A stretch of DNA of 64,000 bases from Flavobacterium selenitireducens (GCF_014748335.1 NZ_JAAVIY010000003.1:1-64000), one strand, 5' to 3'; counted from the first letter of the stretch, positions 53,400 to 61,618 are shown. Numbers and translations: made by a program. The notes: generated by a model not told the origin, from the sequence alone.

Positions 53400-53440
53400 G
53401 GCTTCAAACAAACCAATCATTTAAATTATAACCGTTTTAT

Positions 53441-55078
53441 ATGTCTATTTGGAAAAGAAAGCCTTTGAATCAGTTGCTCGACGAAGCGACCGAATCTGAA
53501 AAAGGACTAAAGAAGACCCTGTCCGCCTCCGGCCTTGTGGCACTTGGTGTGGGAGCGATCATCGGCGCCGGATTGTTCTCGATCACAGGTTTGGCAGCCG
53601 CTACGAATGCGGGCCCTGCTATCACGATTTCATTCCTTGTAGCCGCGTTCGGGTGTATTTTCGCCGGTCTCTGTTATGCGGAATTTTCATCGATGATACC
53701 TGTTGCGGGAAGCGCTTACACGTATTCGTTTGCGACGATGGGAGAATTCATCGCCTGGATCATCGGTTGGGATTTGGTCCTTGAGTACGCCGTTGGTGCG
53801 GCTACGGTTTCCATAAGTTGGTCGCGCTATCTCGGGAAATTCCTGGGCGGCTATGGAATACATATACCCGATAATTACATGCTTTCCCCTTTTGAAGGCG
53901 GGATCATCAACGTTCCGGCGGTTTTAATCGTCATCGTGATGTCGCTCGTGCTGATGCGCGGAACCAAGGAATCAGCTTTCGTAAACGGAATCATCGTCTT
54001 GCTCAAAGTAAGCGTCGTCCTGATTTTCATCGCCGTGGGCTGGCAATACATCCGACCTGAGAATTATACGCCGTACATTCCCGACAACACGGGTGAATTC
54101 GGGCATTTTGGATTCTCCGGAATCATACGCGCGGCAGCTATCGTTTTCTTCGCCTATATCGGATTCGACGCCGTCTCGACAGCCGCCCAGGAAGCCAAGA
54201 ACCCGAAACGCGACATGCCGATCGGAATCCTGTTGTCGCTTGGAATCTGTACCTTATTGTATATCCTTTTCGCTCACGTTATGACAGGCGTGGTCAATTA
54301 TTCTGCTTTCGCCGGAAAAGACGGGATCGCCCCTGTTGCCGTTGCGGTAGAAAATATGGGCCACGCCGATGCTGCGGGCATGATAACGCCGGCGTATCCG
54401 TGGTTGAACAATGCAATCCTGCTTGCGATTTTGGGCGGATACGCATCGGTTATCCTCGTGATGTTGATGGGACAAAGCCGCGTGTTCTTCTCTATGAGTA
54501 AAGATGGGTTGATGCCGAAAGTGTTCTCTGAAGTGCATCCGAAATACAGGACGCCAGCCAAAAACAACACGCTTTTCATGGTTTTGGTAAGTGTTTTCGC
54601 TGCATTTGTGCCGGCGCGCGTCGTTGGCGAAATGACGAGTATCGGAACGTTGTTTGCCTTTATTTTGGTCTGCATCGGTGTTATGATCATGCGTAAAAAA
54701 ATGCCGGAAGCACCGCGGGCATTCCGCACACCGCTTGTGCCTTTGGTCCCGATTTTGGGAATCGCCGTCTGTCTGTTCATGATGGTTTTCCTTCCGCTCG
54801 ACACCTGGATCCGTTTGATCGTCTGGATGATGATCGGATTCGATTTGTACCTTTTCTACGGAATGCGAAACAGTATCCTCAACGGAGGGCAGTTTCCGCT
54901 GAGCAACTATAAAACGGTTGCCGGTGCCGGTTTGGGAATGGTACTGGGATTGATTGTCGTGGCGGTCATCCATCACTCCGATCCTGAAGTCGACGACACG
55001 TCGCTCTACTATTTCTCGTTGGTCTTCGCGGCATTGCACGCCATGATTTACGCGTATAGTTACAAAAAGGCGAGATAA
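53441..55078 (+). CDS. APC-family amino-acid permease (cationic amino acid transporter type)
   Basis: 545 residues with about 12-14 membrane helices. Helix 1 has GVGAIIGAGLFSITG, the substrate-binding unwound motif of the APC superfamily; helix 6 region IVFFAYIGFDAVSTAAQEAKNPKRDMP matches the cationic amino acid transporter branch. A proton-coupled importer of basic or neutral amino acids is likely. Inner membrane. Own promoter and terminator. Confidence 0.9.
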   Translation: MSIWKRKPLNQLLDEATESEKGLKKTLSASGLVALGVGAIIGAGLFSITGLAAATNAGPAITISFLVAAFGCIFAGLCYAEFSSMIPVAGSAYTYSFATMGEFIAWIIGWDLVLEYAVGAATVSISWSRYLGKFLGGYGIHIPDNYMLSPFEGGIINVPAVLIVIVMSLVLMRGTKESAFVNGIIVLLKVSVVLIFIAVGWQYIRPENYTPYIPDNTGEFGHFGFSGIIRAAAIVFFAYIGFDAVSTAAQEAKNPKRDMPIGILLSLGICTLLYILFAHVMTGVVNYSAFAGKDGIAPVAVAVENMGHADAAGMITPAYPWLNNAILLAILGGYASVILVMLMGQSRVFFSMSKDGLMPKVFSEVHPKYRTPAKNNTLFMVLVSVFAAFVPARVVGEMTSIGTLFAFILVCIGVMIMRKKMPEAPRAFRTPLVPLVPILGIAVCLFMMVFLPLDTWIRLIVWMMIGFDLYLFYGMRNSILNGGQFPLSNYKTVAGAGLGMVLGLIVVAVIHHSDPEVDDTSLYYFSLVFAALHAMIYAYSYKKAR

Positions 55079-55174
55079 CGAATGAAATGGCGAATGCCGA
55101 ATTCCAAATATCGTTGACGTTCGGAAGCGGGAATTGGCCGAGATACGACAGTTTTTAGAGTCTGAAAGTTACAG

Positions 55175-55200
55175 CTCCGGTCATATGGCCGGAGTTTTGT
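55175..55200 (+). terminator. Terminator of the permease gene
   Basis: CTCCGG (55175-55180) pairs with CCGGAG (55189-55194); TTTTGTTTTT follows. Confidence 0.75.
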
Positions 55201-55260
55201 TTTTATAAATTATCCGTAAAAAATCACCTCAAAATTTTAATTTTTCCGATATTTGACGCT

Positions 55261-55323
55261 ATGACACCTTGGAAAGATCTACTGTCGCACCTAAAGTTCA
55301 TGATCAAGCGCAACCCGGAATGA
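55261..55323 (+). CDS. possible 20-residue leader ORF upstream of hmgA
   Basis: ATG to TGA gives MTPWKDLLSHLKFMIKRNPE. It begins 5 bases after a near-consensus -7 box (GATATTTG, 55248-55255) and ends 80 bases before hmgA. It contains no run of Tyr or Phe that would suggest classic attenuation. Probability that it is translated is low; listed because of its position. Confidence 0.2.
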   Translation: MTPWKDLLSHLKFMIKRNPE

Positions 55324-55403
55324 GGCATGCGTTTTCTACTGGCCGCATCGGCCACTGATGCGTTCCGGAACAGTATGAGTGGCAGTAATCTAATCTTTCT
55401 ATT

Positions 55404-56561
55404 ATGCCCATTTATCACAAACTCGGCGATTTTCCACAGAAACGGCATACGCAGTTCGAGAAGCCTGATGGCGGTCTTTATTACGAGCAATTATTCGGGA
55501 CGGAAGGCTTTCACGGCCACGCTTCGTTGCTCTACCACGTCCATCGTCCGACGCAGGTCAAGGAGATTCGAAACTCCTATTCCGTAGAACCTAAAATCGC
55601 GATCGACAAGAACATAAAATCGCTGTTGTTCAAAGGTTTTGAACTTAAAGCGGAAGACGATTTCCTCGACAGTCGCAAAGCCATGCTTGTCAATTCCGAT
55701 TGCATTATCGGATTGGCCGCGCCGCGAAAGTCGCTTCGGGAGTATTTTTACAAAAATGCGGATTCGGACGAGATGCTTTTTATCCACAAAGGAAGCGGGA
55801 AACTGCGCACCATGATGGGTAACATCAACTTCGAGTACGGCGACTACCTGATCATTCCGCGCGGCATGATTTACCAGATCGATTTCGATACCGAAGACAA
55901 CCGCCTGTTCTATGTAGAATCACACGCGCCGTTTTACACACCGAAGCGCTACAAGAACGCATCGGGTCAACTGTTGGAGCATTCGCCTTTTTGCGAGCGC
56001 GACTTCAAAATGCCGAACGAGTTGGAGACGCATGACGAAAAAGGAGATTTCATGATCAAGATCAAAAAGGAAGGCATGTTGCACGAAATGGTTTATGCGA
56101 CGCATCCTTTTGACGTTGTCGGCTGGGACGGATACAATTTCCCTTACGGATTCTCGATCCATAACTTCGAGCCGATTACCGGTCGCGTGCATCAACCGCC
56201 TCCTGTTCACCAAACGTTTGAAACGTCGACTTTTGTAGTGTGTTCGTTCTGCCCTCGTTTGTACGACTACCACCCGAAATCGATTCCGGCTCCGTATAAC
56301 CACTCGAACATCGACAGCGATGAGGTTTTGTATTACGTAGACGGTGATTTCATGAGCCGCAACAACATCGAACAAGGCCATATCACGTTGCATCCGAAAG
56401 GCATCCCTCACGGGCCCGCGCCGGGAGCGATGGAGCGTTCGATCGGGAAAACCGTCACAGAGGAACTGGCTGTAATGGTGGACACGTTCAAGCCGTTGAA
56501 AGTCACTGAAACCGCGATGGGATTGGATGATGGGAAGTATTATAGGTCTTGGGTGGAATAA
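55404..56561 (+). CDS. hmgA: homogentisate 1,2-dioxygenase
   Basis: 385 residues, the shorter Bacteroidota form. Opens homogentisate to maleylacetoacetate in tyrosine and phenylalanine breakdown, using Fe(II). Family blocks: MPIYHKLGDFPQKRHTQF, EMLFIHKGSGKL, GDYLIIPRGMIYQI, GRVHQPPPVHQTFE and the metal-ligand region HPKGIPHGPAPGA. hppD, the preceding pathway step, is 0.5 kb downstream on the same strand; between them sits a four-helix-bundle gene flanked by inverted repeats. Confidence 0.94.
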   Translation: MPIYHKLGDFPQKRHTQFEKPDGGLYYEQLFGTEGFHGHASLLYHVHRPTQVKEIRNSYSVEPKIAIDKNIKSLLFKGFELKAEDDFLDSRKAMLVNSDCIIGLAAPRKSLREYFYKNADSDEMLFIHKGSGKLRTMMGNINFEYGDYLIIPRGMIYQIDFDTEDNRLFYVESHAPFYTPKRYKNASGQLLEHSPFCERDFKMPNELETHDEKGDFMIKIKKEGMLHEMVYATHPFDVVGWDGYNFPYGFSIHNFEPITGRVHQPPPVHQTFETSTFVVCSFCPRLYDYHPKSIPAPYNHSNIDSDEVLYYVDGDFMSRNNIEQGHITLHPKGIPHGPAPGAMERSIGKTVTEELAVMVDTFKPLKVTETAMGLDDGKYYRSWVE

Positions 56562-56563
56562 TA

Positions 56564-56599
56564 ATTAGATGATGAGATAATTCGGTCAATTAGATAATT
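56564..56599 (+). repeat. left inverted repeat of the four-helix-bundle unit
   Basis: ATTAGATGATGAGATAATT (56564-56582) then GTCAATTAGATAATT (56585-56599). The second part matches the complement of 57030-57044 at 14 of 15 bases. Confidence 0.65.
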
Positions 56600-56634
56600 G
56601 GCTAAATTGTCGTAATCAATTAATTATACGCCAC

Positions 56635-57015
56635 ATGACCTTTAATGAGAAATACAAAAACAACGCTCTTTTACTTCACACATTTGAGTTTTCTCTTCGG
56701 ATTATATCCTATTCTGAAAAACTGACAAGTCAAAAGAAGTATGTTCTTTCCAATCAACTATTGCGCAGCGCAACCTCTATCGGCGCAAATTGTAAAGAGG
56801 CTCAGAATGCGGAAAGCAAGGCAGACTTCATCCACAAGTTAAAGATAGCAATGAAGGAAGCTGACGAAACGGAATACTGGTTATTCTTATGTGATGCACA
56901 TCCAAATTATCCGGATTGCAAAAATTATTTAAACGATCTATCAGGAATCATAAAGTTATTGAATAAGATAATTTCCACTTCAAAACGCAAGGTTGCGACT
57001 AAGGCAATTATCTAA
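56635..57015 (+). CDS. four-helix-bundle protein (23S rRNA intervening-sequence / Avd-like family)
   Basis: 126 residues. Family features: SNQLLRSATSIGANCKEAQNAES and DFIHKLKIAMKEADETEYWL, the core of the S23/bIVP four-helix bundle also found as Avd in diversity-generating retroelements. A+T-richer than its neighbours, with codons to match. Its stop codon TAA belongs to the right-hand inverted repeat. No reverse transcriptase or variable-repeat gene is near. Family genes are often found scattered within repeats; their role outside rRNA is unknown. It splits the hmgA-hppD pair. Confidence 0.88.
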   Translation: MTFNEKYKNNALLLHTFEFSLRIISYSEKLTSQKKYVLSNQLLRSATSIGANCKEAQNAESKADFIHKLKIAMKEADETEYWLFLCDAHPNYPDCKNYLNDLSGIIKLLNKIISTSKRKVATKAII

Positions 57016-57044
57016 TCATCTCATTATCTAATCATCTAATTGAC
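57006..57044 (-). repeat. right inverted repeat of the four-helix-bundle unit
   Basis: Minus strand reads GTCAATTAGATGATTAGATAATG and onward GATGATTAGATAATT. It starts inside the last codons of the four-helix-bundle gene and ends directly at the hppD ATG (57045). Confidence 0.65.
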
Positions 57045-58202
57045 ATGAAAGAAGTTAAATCCGTGGAATACGGACTCGAAAAAATATTTGAAGGCGCGCA
57101 GGACTTTTTGCCGCTATTAGGGACAGACTATGTGGAATTGTACGTCGGAAACGCCAAGCAAGCCGCACATTTCTACAAGACCGCGTTTGGATTCCAGTCG
57201 TTGGCTTACGCCGGATTGGAGACCGGGCTGAAAGATCGCTCGTCTTATGTGTTGGTCCAGGATAAAATCCGATTGGTACTGACGACACCTTTGAATCAGG
57301 ATTCGCCTCTGAATGACCACATCAAAAAACACGGAGACGGTGTTAAAGTCGCCGCTCTTTGGGTAGAAGACGCCAGAAGCGCGTTCGAGGAAACCGTAAA
57401 GCGCGGAGCCAAGCCGTTTATGGAACCGACAGTCGAAAAAGATGAGTTCGGTGAAGTGGTCCGCTCGGGAATTTATACTTACGGAGAAACCGTCCACATG
57501 TTCGTGGAGCGCAAAAACTACAACGGGACATTCCTTCCTGGTTATCAAAAATGGGAGTCGGATTACAACCCGAGCCCGACGGGACTGAAATATATCGACC
57601 ACATGGTAGGCAATGTCGGCTGGGGCGAAATGAACACTTGGGTAAAGTGGTACGAGGAAGTCATGGGATTCGTGAATTTCCTTTCATTCGACGACAAACA
57701 GATCAACACGGAATATTCGGCTTTGATGTCCAAAGTGATGTCAAACGGCAACGGACGCATCAAATTTCCGATCAACGAACCTGCCGAAGGGAAGAAACGT
57801 TCGCAAATTGAGGAGTACCTGGACTTCTACGGCGGGCCTGGCATACAACACATGGCCATCGCAACCGACGATATCATCACTACCGTAACGCAACTGCGCG
57901 AGCGCGGCGTGGAATTTTTGTCTGCTCCGCCGAGTGAATATTATGCAGATGTTCCGAATCGTCTCGGCGATCACATGAAAATGATGAAAGAAGATCTCAA
58001 TGTCATCCAGAAACTCGCCATCCTCGTCGACGCAGATGAAGAGGGCTATCTCCTCCAGATCTTTACCAAACCGCTTCAGGATCGTCCGACATTGTTTTTC
58101 GAAATCATCCAAAGAATGGGTGCGAAAGGTTTTGGCGCAGGGAATTTTAAAGCGTTGTTTGAATCGATCGAAAGAGAACAAGCCAAGCGCGGAACACTTT
58201 AA
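57045..58202 (+). CDS. hppD: 4-hydroxyphenylpyruvate dioxygenase
   Basis: 385 residues. Converts 4-hydroxyphenylpyruvate to homogentisate, the substrate of the nearby HmgA. Two vicinal-oxygen-chelate domains; iron ligands are His in YIDHMVGNV, His in GIQHMAIAT and Glu in FFEIIQRMG; LLQIFTKPLQDRPT is the typical C-terminal block. The ATG abuts the right inverted repeat, leaving no independent ribosome-binding leader beyond the repeat sequence. Confidence 0.95.
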   Translation: MKEVKSVEYGLEKIFEGAQDFLPLLGTDYVELYVGNAKQAAHFYKTAFGFQSLAYAGLETGLKDRSSYVLVQDKIRLVLTTPLNQDSPLNDHIKKHGDGVKVAALWVEDARSAFEETVKRGAKPFMEPTVEKDEFGEVVRSGIYTYGETVHMFVERKNYNGTFLPGYQKWESDYNPSPTGLKYIDHMVGNVGWGEMNTWVKWYEEVMGFVNFLSFDDKQINTEYSALMSKVMSNGNGRIKFPINEPAEGKKRSQIEEYLDFYGGPGIQHMAIATDDIITTVTQLRERGVEFLSAPPSEYYADVPNRLGDHMKMMKEDLNVIQKLAILVDADEEGYLLQIFTKPLQDRPTLFFEIIQRMGAKGFGAGNFKALFESIEREQAKRGTL

Positions 58203-58203
58203 C

Positions 58204-58258
58204 AGCTAGAATATTAGATGGAATGCCTACCTCTCGGTGGGCATTTTTCATTCTAGCT
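58204..58258 (+). terminator. Terminator of hppD with an extended outer stem
   Basis: Inner stem ATGCCTACC (58223-58231) / GGTGGGCAT (58236-58244) plus T run. The flanks AGCTAGAAT (58204-58212) and ATTCTAGCT (58250-58258) also pair perfectly. Confidence 0.75.
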
Positions 58259-58361
58259 TATATTGGAAATAGCAAATTATTCAAAAAGCCGAAGTATTCG
58301 CAAAAAGAGCCATTACGCAAACGTTTTCATTGTAAAATTTGTGTTAAAAACGATCTTTCGA

Positions 58362-58391
58362 TTGTAAATATTCAAAACGAGCGTATCTTTG
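58362..58391 (+). promoter_or_regulatory. full consensus promoter of the putative small RNA
   Basis: TTG (58362-58364), a 19-base spacer, then TATCTTTG (58384-58391). It is the only promoter in the window where I found both the -33 TTG and the -7 box at ideal spacing. Confidence 0.75.
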
Positions 58392-58395
58392 CAGT

Positions 58396-58502
58396 GCATT
58401 TCAGGGGGTGGTTTCCCGGAGGTGCAAAAGTTTTTCATAATTATAGTTTTTTGGTTGGTTAATAGCATTAGGCCCGTTCGGATTCCCGGACGGGTTTTTT
58501 GT
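58396..58502 (+). ncRNA. putative small RNA or terminated leader RNA
   Basis: The expected transcript starts near 58396. A 5' hairpin pairs GCATTTC (58396-58402) with GAGGTGC (58419-58425), with inner GGG/CCC. A 45-base A/U-rich linker follows, then terminator stem CCCGTTCGG (58473-58481) / CCGGACGGG (58486-58494) with T6. No ORF of useful size lies within. It could be an independent sRNA or an attenuator/riboswitch-like leader for the DUF3108-tryptophan dioxygenase-M23 genes. I do not recognise a known RNA family (not SRP RNA, 6S or tmRNA by their usual motifs). Confidence 0.6.
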
Positions 58503-58564
58503 TTTATCATTTTTTTTGGAATGGAATTTGTCCGGCCGCGCGAAAAAAAAGCTATTTTTAAAGT

Positions 58565-59341
58565 ATGAAAAAGGTAATAGTATTCTTATTATTCATTCTA
58601 ACGGCAGGTTTTTCTACGCAAAGGGAAGATGCTTTCGGACTTGGTGAGTACTTCAAATTCAGGATTCACTACGGAATTGTGAATGCAGGTTATGCCACGC
58701 TTGAGCTCAAGGATGCTACGCGTGGCGGAAAAAAAGTCCATCATGCGATCGGAAAAGGCTGGACGGTCGGGATGTCGCGCTTTTTCTTCAAGGTAGATGA
58801 CACTTACGAAAGTTATTTCGACAAAACAAGCTGCATTCCGATACAGCACGTCCGGAAAATCGACGAAGGCGGATATATGCGCAACCAGGAAGCGTTTTTT
58901 AACCAGGGAGCAAATCGCGTCCTGGTCAAAGACTACAAACGCAACAAGGAAAAAACATACGTCATCCCAGACAACACGCTTGATGTCGTATCTATGTTCT
59001 ATTATTTGAGGAATCATCCGAGCATCGATAAGATGACCGTGGGCCAAGCCATTACGGTCGACATATTTTTTGACGACGAGGTGATCAAGTTTAAGTTAAA
59101 ATACATTGGTCAGGAAGATATATCGACTAAATTTGGGGTCATCCCAACAATGATCTTCCGGCCGCTTGTGCAGTCGGGCCGCGTTTTCAAAGAGGAAGAG
59201 AGCCTCACGGTCTGGATATCAGACGATGACAACAAAATACCGGTCCGCATCAAAGCCAGTTTAGCCGTCGGTTCCATCAAAGCTGATCTCGAAAGCTTCA
59301 AGGGACTCAAACATTCATTTAAAGTAAAAGCTAAACCCTGA
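58565..59341 (+). CDS. DUF3108 domain-containing exported protein
   Basis: 258 residues. N-terminal signal sequence (MKKVIVFLLFILTAGFS). DUF3108 pattern: GLGEYFKFRIHYGIVNAGYATLELKD, FKVDDTYESYFDK, DVVSMFYYLRNH, FRPLVQSGRVFKEEESLTVWISDD, IPVRIKASLAVGSIKADLE. The family is periplasmic and of unknown function, though lipid or envelope roles are suspected. Ends with TGATG, overlapping the start of the tryptophan dioxygenase gene, so the two are translationally coupled. Confidence 0.85.
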   Translation: MKKVIVFLLFILTAGFSTQREDAFGLGEYFKFRIHYGIVNAGYATLELKDATRGGKKVHHAIGKGWTVGMSRFFFKVDDTYESYFDKTSCIPIQHVRKIDEGGYMRNQEAFFNQGANRVLVKDYKRNKEKTYVIPDNTLDVVSMFYYLRNHPSIDKMTVGQAITVDIFFDDEVIKFKLKYIGQEDISTKFGVIPTMIFRPLVQSGRVFKEEESLTVWISDDDNKIPVRIKASLAVGSIKADLESFKGLKHSFKVKAKP

Positions 59342-60285
59342 TGTCCAAGCACAATATATCAGATGAAATTCTTGAAAATTTAGAGGAAAAATTCCGTTCG
59401 ATAGACCAAAAAACCGAAACGCATCTCGAAGGTTTGTTATGGTCAAAACCGATAACATACTGGGACTACATCCAGACCGACGCACTTCTCAATCTCCAAA
59501 CGCAACGCACTACGTTACCCGATGAAATGGTTTTTATCATGTACCATCAGGTAAACGAGCTTTTGTTCAAAATGATTTTATGGGAGATCGAGCAGGTTTG
59601 CCATTCGGACAAGCTTTCCACCAAATTCTTTACCGAACGACTGATGCGTATTTCACGCTATTTCGATCTGCTCACGAATTCATTTACAATAATGGGCGAC
59701 GGCATGGAGGTGGAACAATATATGAAATTCCGCAATACGCTTACGCCGGCCAGCGGATTCCAGAGTGCGCAGTATCGCCTGATCGAATTTGCGTCTACTG
59801 ACCTGATCAATCTCATCGACTACCGCTTCCGCGCTACGATCGACCGCGACACGCCTTATTCCCACGCTTTCGAACATTTGTATTGGCAAGCGGCCGGAAA
59901 AGATTATCACACCGGAAAAAAATCGTATCTGATCAACGAATTCGAGAAGAAATACAAAGACCATTTCCTTCGATTCATGGAGGAATATAACACGATCAAT
60001 CTCTGGCGCAAATTTTCGGAACTTCCTGAAGAAGATCGCCTCGACCCTGATTTGCGAGCTGCCATGCGCCACTACGATCACACCGTAAATGTAAAATGGG
60101 TGATGGGACATTTAAATGCCGCGCGAAAATACATCGACAGCGGACATGGCGACGGTGAAGCCACCGGAGGCAGCGACTGGAAAAAGTACATGCACCCGAA
60201 ATACCAACGTCGTATTTTCTTCCCCGAACTGTGGAGCGAGGAGGAACTCAGGAATTGGGGAGAGGAAAAAAGTGTAACTGCGTAA
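59341..60285 (+). CDS. tryptophan 2,3-dioxygenase family protein
   Basis: 314 residues. Heme enzyme that opens tryptophan to N-formylkynurenine. Family blocks: ITYWDYIQTDALLNLQ, EMVFIMYHQVNELLFKMILWE, RFRATIDRDTP-type middle, and the late substrate loop EATGGSDWKKYM; the DHTVNVKWVMGHLNA region carries candidate heme His. Length and N-terminus fit the Bacteroidota form. Together with the 3-hydroxyanthranilate dioxygenase at 8318 it points to a kynurenine pathway. Overlaps DUF3108 by one base; the M23 gene follows after 10 bases. Confidence 0.88.
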   Translation: MSKHNISDEILENLEEKFRSIDQKTETHLEGLLWSKPITYWDYIQTDALLNLQTQRTTLPDEMVFIMYHQVNELLFKMILWEIEQVCHSDKLSTKFFTERLMRISRYFDLLTNSFTIMGDGMEVEQYMKFRNTLTPASGFQSAQYRLIEFASTDLINLIDYRFRATIDRDTPYSHAFEHLYWQAAGKDYHTGKKSYLINEFEKKYKDHFLRFMEEYNTINLWRKFSELPEEDRLDPDLRAAMRHYDHTVNVKWVMGHLNAARKYIDSGHGDGEATGGSDWKKYMHPKYQRRIFFPELWSEEELRNWGEEKSVTA

Positions 60286-60295
60286 ACGACGAGAT

Positions 60296-61546
60296 TTGAA
60301 AAGATTATCCGTACTGATTTTACCGGTATTCCTATTGCTTTTTGCATGTGACAAGTCCGAGAAGGCGCCTCAAAAGAAACCCGTCGTGGCCAAGAAGATC
60401 GAAGTCGTGGAATTCGGTTTCAAGCTCAGCGATTTTGACGTACTCAACGATACGGTGGTTTCAGGCGATACCTTCGGAAGCATCCTTGAAGAACAAAATT
60501 TCACGCCAAGCGAAATCCACAAAATCAATGAACAAATTCGCGATACGTTCGATGTGCGCAAAATACGCGTCGGAAAACCGTATTCGATGTTGCGCTCGAA
60601 AGATGCCGCCAAAAAGCTCCAGGTTTTGGTGTATCAACCCGATCGGCTGAGTTATTTCGTGGTCGATTTGCGCGATTCCATTGCAAAGGCTTACAAAAAA
60701 GTGCGTCCGATAAAAATCAAACGACGCACGATTGCCGCAGCCCTCGACGGTTCGCTTACCGAAGAGCTCGAACGCCAAAAAGTCGACCCTGCGCTCGCCA
60801 ACCAAATTTCAACCGTTTACGCCTGGAGTATCGACTTTTTCAAGCTGCAAAAGGGCGACAAATTTGCGATTACCTTCACGGAGCGCTTTATCAACGATAC
60901 GATTTACGATGGAGTTGAAGATATGGAAGCAGCGTTTTTCGAATACAAAGGCAAACTCATCTACGCTTTTCCTTTTATCCAGGATACGACGCGCGGACGG
61001 GTTGCCTACTATGACGAAGAAGGAAAAGTGCTTAAGAATTTCTTCCTCAAGGCCCCGCTTAAATTCAGCCGGATTTCTTCGCGTTTTTCGCGCAACAGAT
61101 TCCATCCCGTCCAGCAAGTCTGGAAAGCGCATAAGGGAACTGATTACGCCGCGCCTACGGGAACTCCGATCATGACCACGGCCTCCGGAGTCGTTGAGCA
61201 AACCGGCTATACCACCGGAAACGGAAACTACGTCAAAGTCAAACACAACGGGACCTATTCCACGCAATATCTGCATATGTCAAAAGTCCTGGTCAGGCGC
61301 GGTCAACGGGTTACGCAGGGCGATGTCATCGGGCGCGTCGGAAGTACTGGCCTTGCAACCGGGCCTCATGTTTGCTACCGTTTCTGGAAAGGAGGCGTAC
61401 AGGTAGATCCGCTGCGATTACGGCTTCCGAACGCGGAACCTATGGACAAAAAATACAAACCGCGTTTCCTCTCTGAGATGACACCGCTTAAACGCGAACT
61501 CGATAGCGTGGCTGCGAGAAAATTCCCTGATTTTCCTAAAGGTTGA
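60296..61546 (+). CDS. M23 family metallopeptidase lipoprotein
   Basis: 416 residues from a TTG start (60296); no ATG lies in frame before the sequence MKRLSVLILP. Lipobox LLFAC (Cys18) anchors it to a membrane. An N-terminal OapA/LysM-like region (SGDTFGSILEEQNF) precedes the LytM peptidase domain: HKGTDYAAPTGTP with the first metal His and Asp, and GPHVCYRFW where the usual HxH is HxC. Such enzymes cut peptidoglycan cross-links; the Cys may still bind zinc or mark loss of activity. Closely follows the dioxygenase gene. Confidence 0.86.
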   Translation: MKRLSVLILPVFLLLFACDKSEKAPQKKPVVAKKIEVVEFGFKLSDFDVLNDTVVSGDTFGSILEEQNFTPSEIHKINEQIRDTFDVRKIRVGKPYSMLRSKDAAKKLQVLVYQPDRLSYFVVDLRDSIAKAYKKVRPIKIKRRTIAAALDGSLTEELERQKVDPALANQISTVYAWSIDFFKLQKGDKFAITFTERFINDTIYDGVEDMEAAFFEYKGKLIYAFPFIQDTTRGRVAYYDEEGKVLKNFFLKAPLKFSRISSRFSRNRFHPVQQVWKAHKGTDYAAPTGTPIMTTASGVVEQTGYTTGNGNYVKVKHNGTYSTQYLHMSKVLVRRGQRVTQGDVIGRVGSTGLATGPHVCYRFWKGGVQVDPLRLRLPNAEPMDKKYKPRFLSEMTPLKRELDSVAARKFPDFPKG

Positions 61547-61590
61547 TCCAAATCTAAAGTCAGATCGGTTTTTGTTAATTTCGATTGTGT

Positions 61591-61598
61591 TATTTTTG
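61591..61598 (+). promoter_or_regulatory. -7 promoter box for pgi
   Basis: TATTTTTG, perfect TAnnTTTG, 20 bases before the ATG at 61619. Confidence 0.65.
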
Positions 61599-61618
61599 CG
61601 CAATCAAAAAAACTGATT

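Larger units (their letters stand above)
53053..53440. other. 388-base intergenic region before the amino-acid permease gene
   Basis: No gene seen; a 110-codon plus-strand frame is out of step with the promoter and lacks family features. Contains a heptamer array (53053-53111), motif copy 3 (53196-53220) and the permease promoter. Confidence 0.6.
55079..55403. other. 325-base intergenic region before hmgA
   Basis: Contains the permease terminator at 55175, a near-consensus -7 box GATATTTG at 55248-55255 and a possible 20-codon ORF (55261-55323). No larger gene is supported. Confidence 0.55.
58203..58564. other. 362-base intergenic region holding a transcription unit without a protein
   Basis: Contains the hppD terminator, a consensus promoter, a ~107-base structured RNA with its own terminator, and a second possible -7 box (TATTTTTA, 58553-58560) just before the DUF3108 ATG. 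Confidence 0.6.

Noticed and set aside
53136..53468. 110-codon plus-strand ORF upstream of the permease
   Set aside because: Spans the promoter and motif copy 3, lacks a signal or domain, and overlaps the true permease start in another frame.
54254..55039. 261-codon minus-strand ORF opposite the permease gene
   Set aside because: His/Gln/Arg-rich shadow of membrane-helix codons.
58396..58502. SRP RNA, 6S RNA, tmRNA or a known riboswitch
   Set aside because: The GGAA tetraloop region of SRP RNA, the large central bubble of 6S and the tmRNA tag frame are all absent; no known riboswitch core was recognised.
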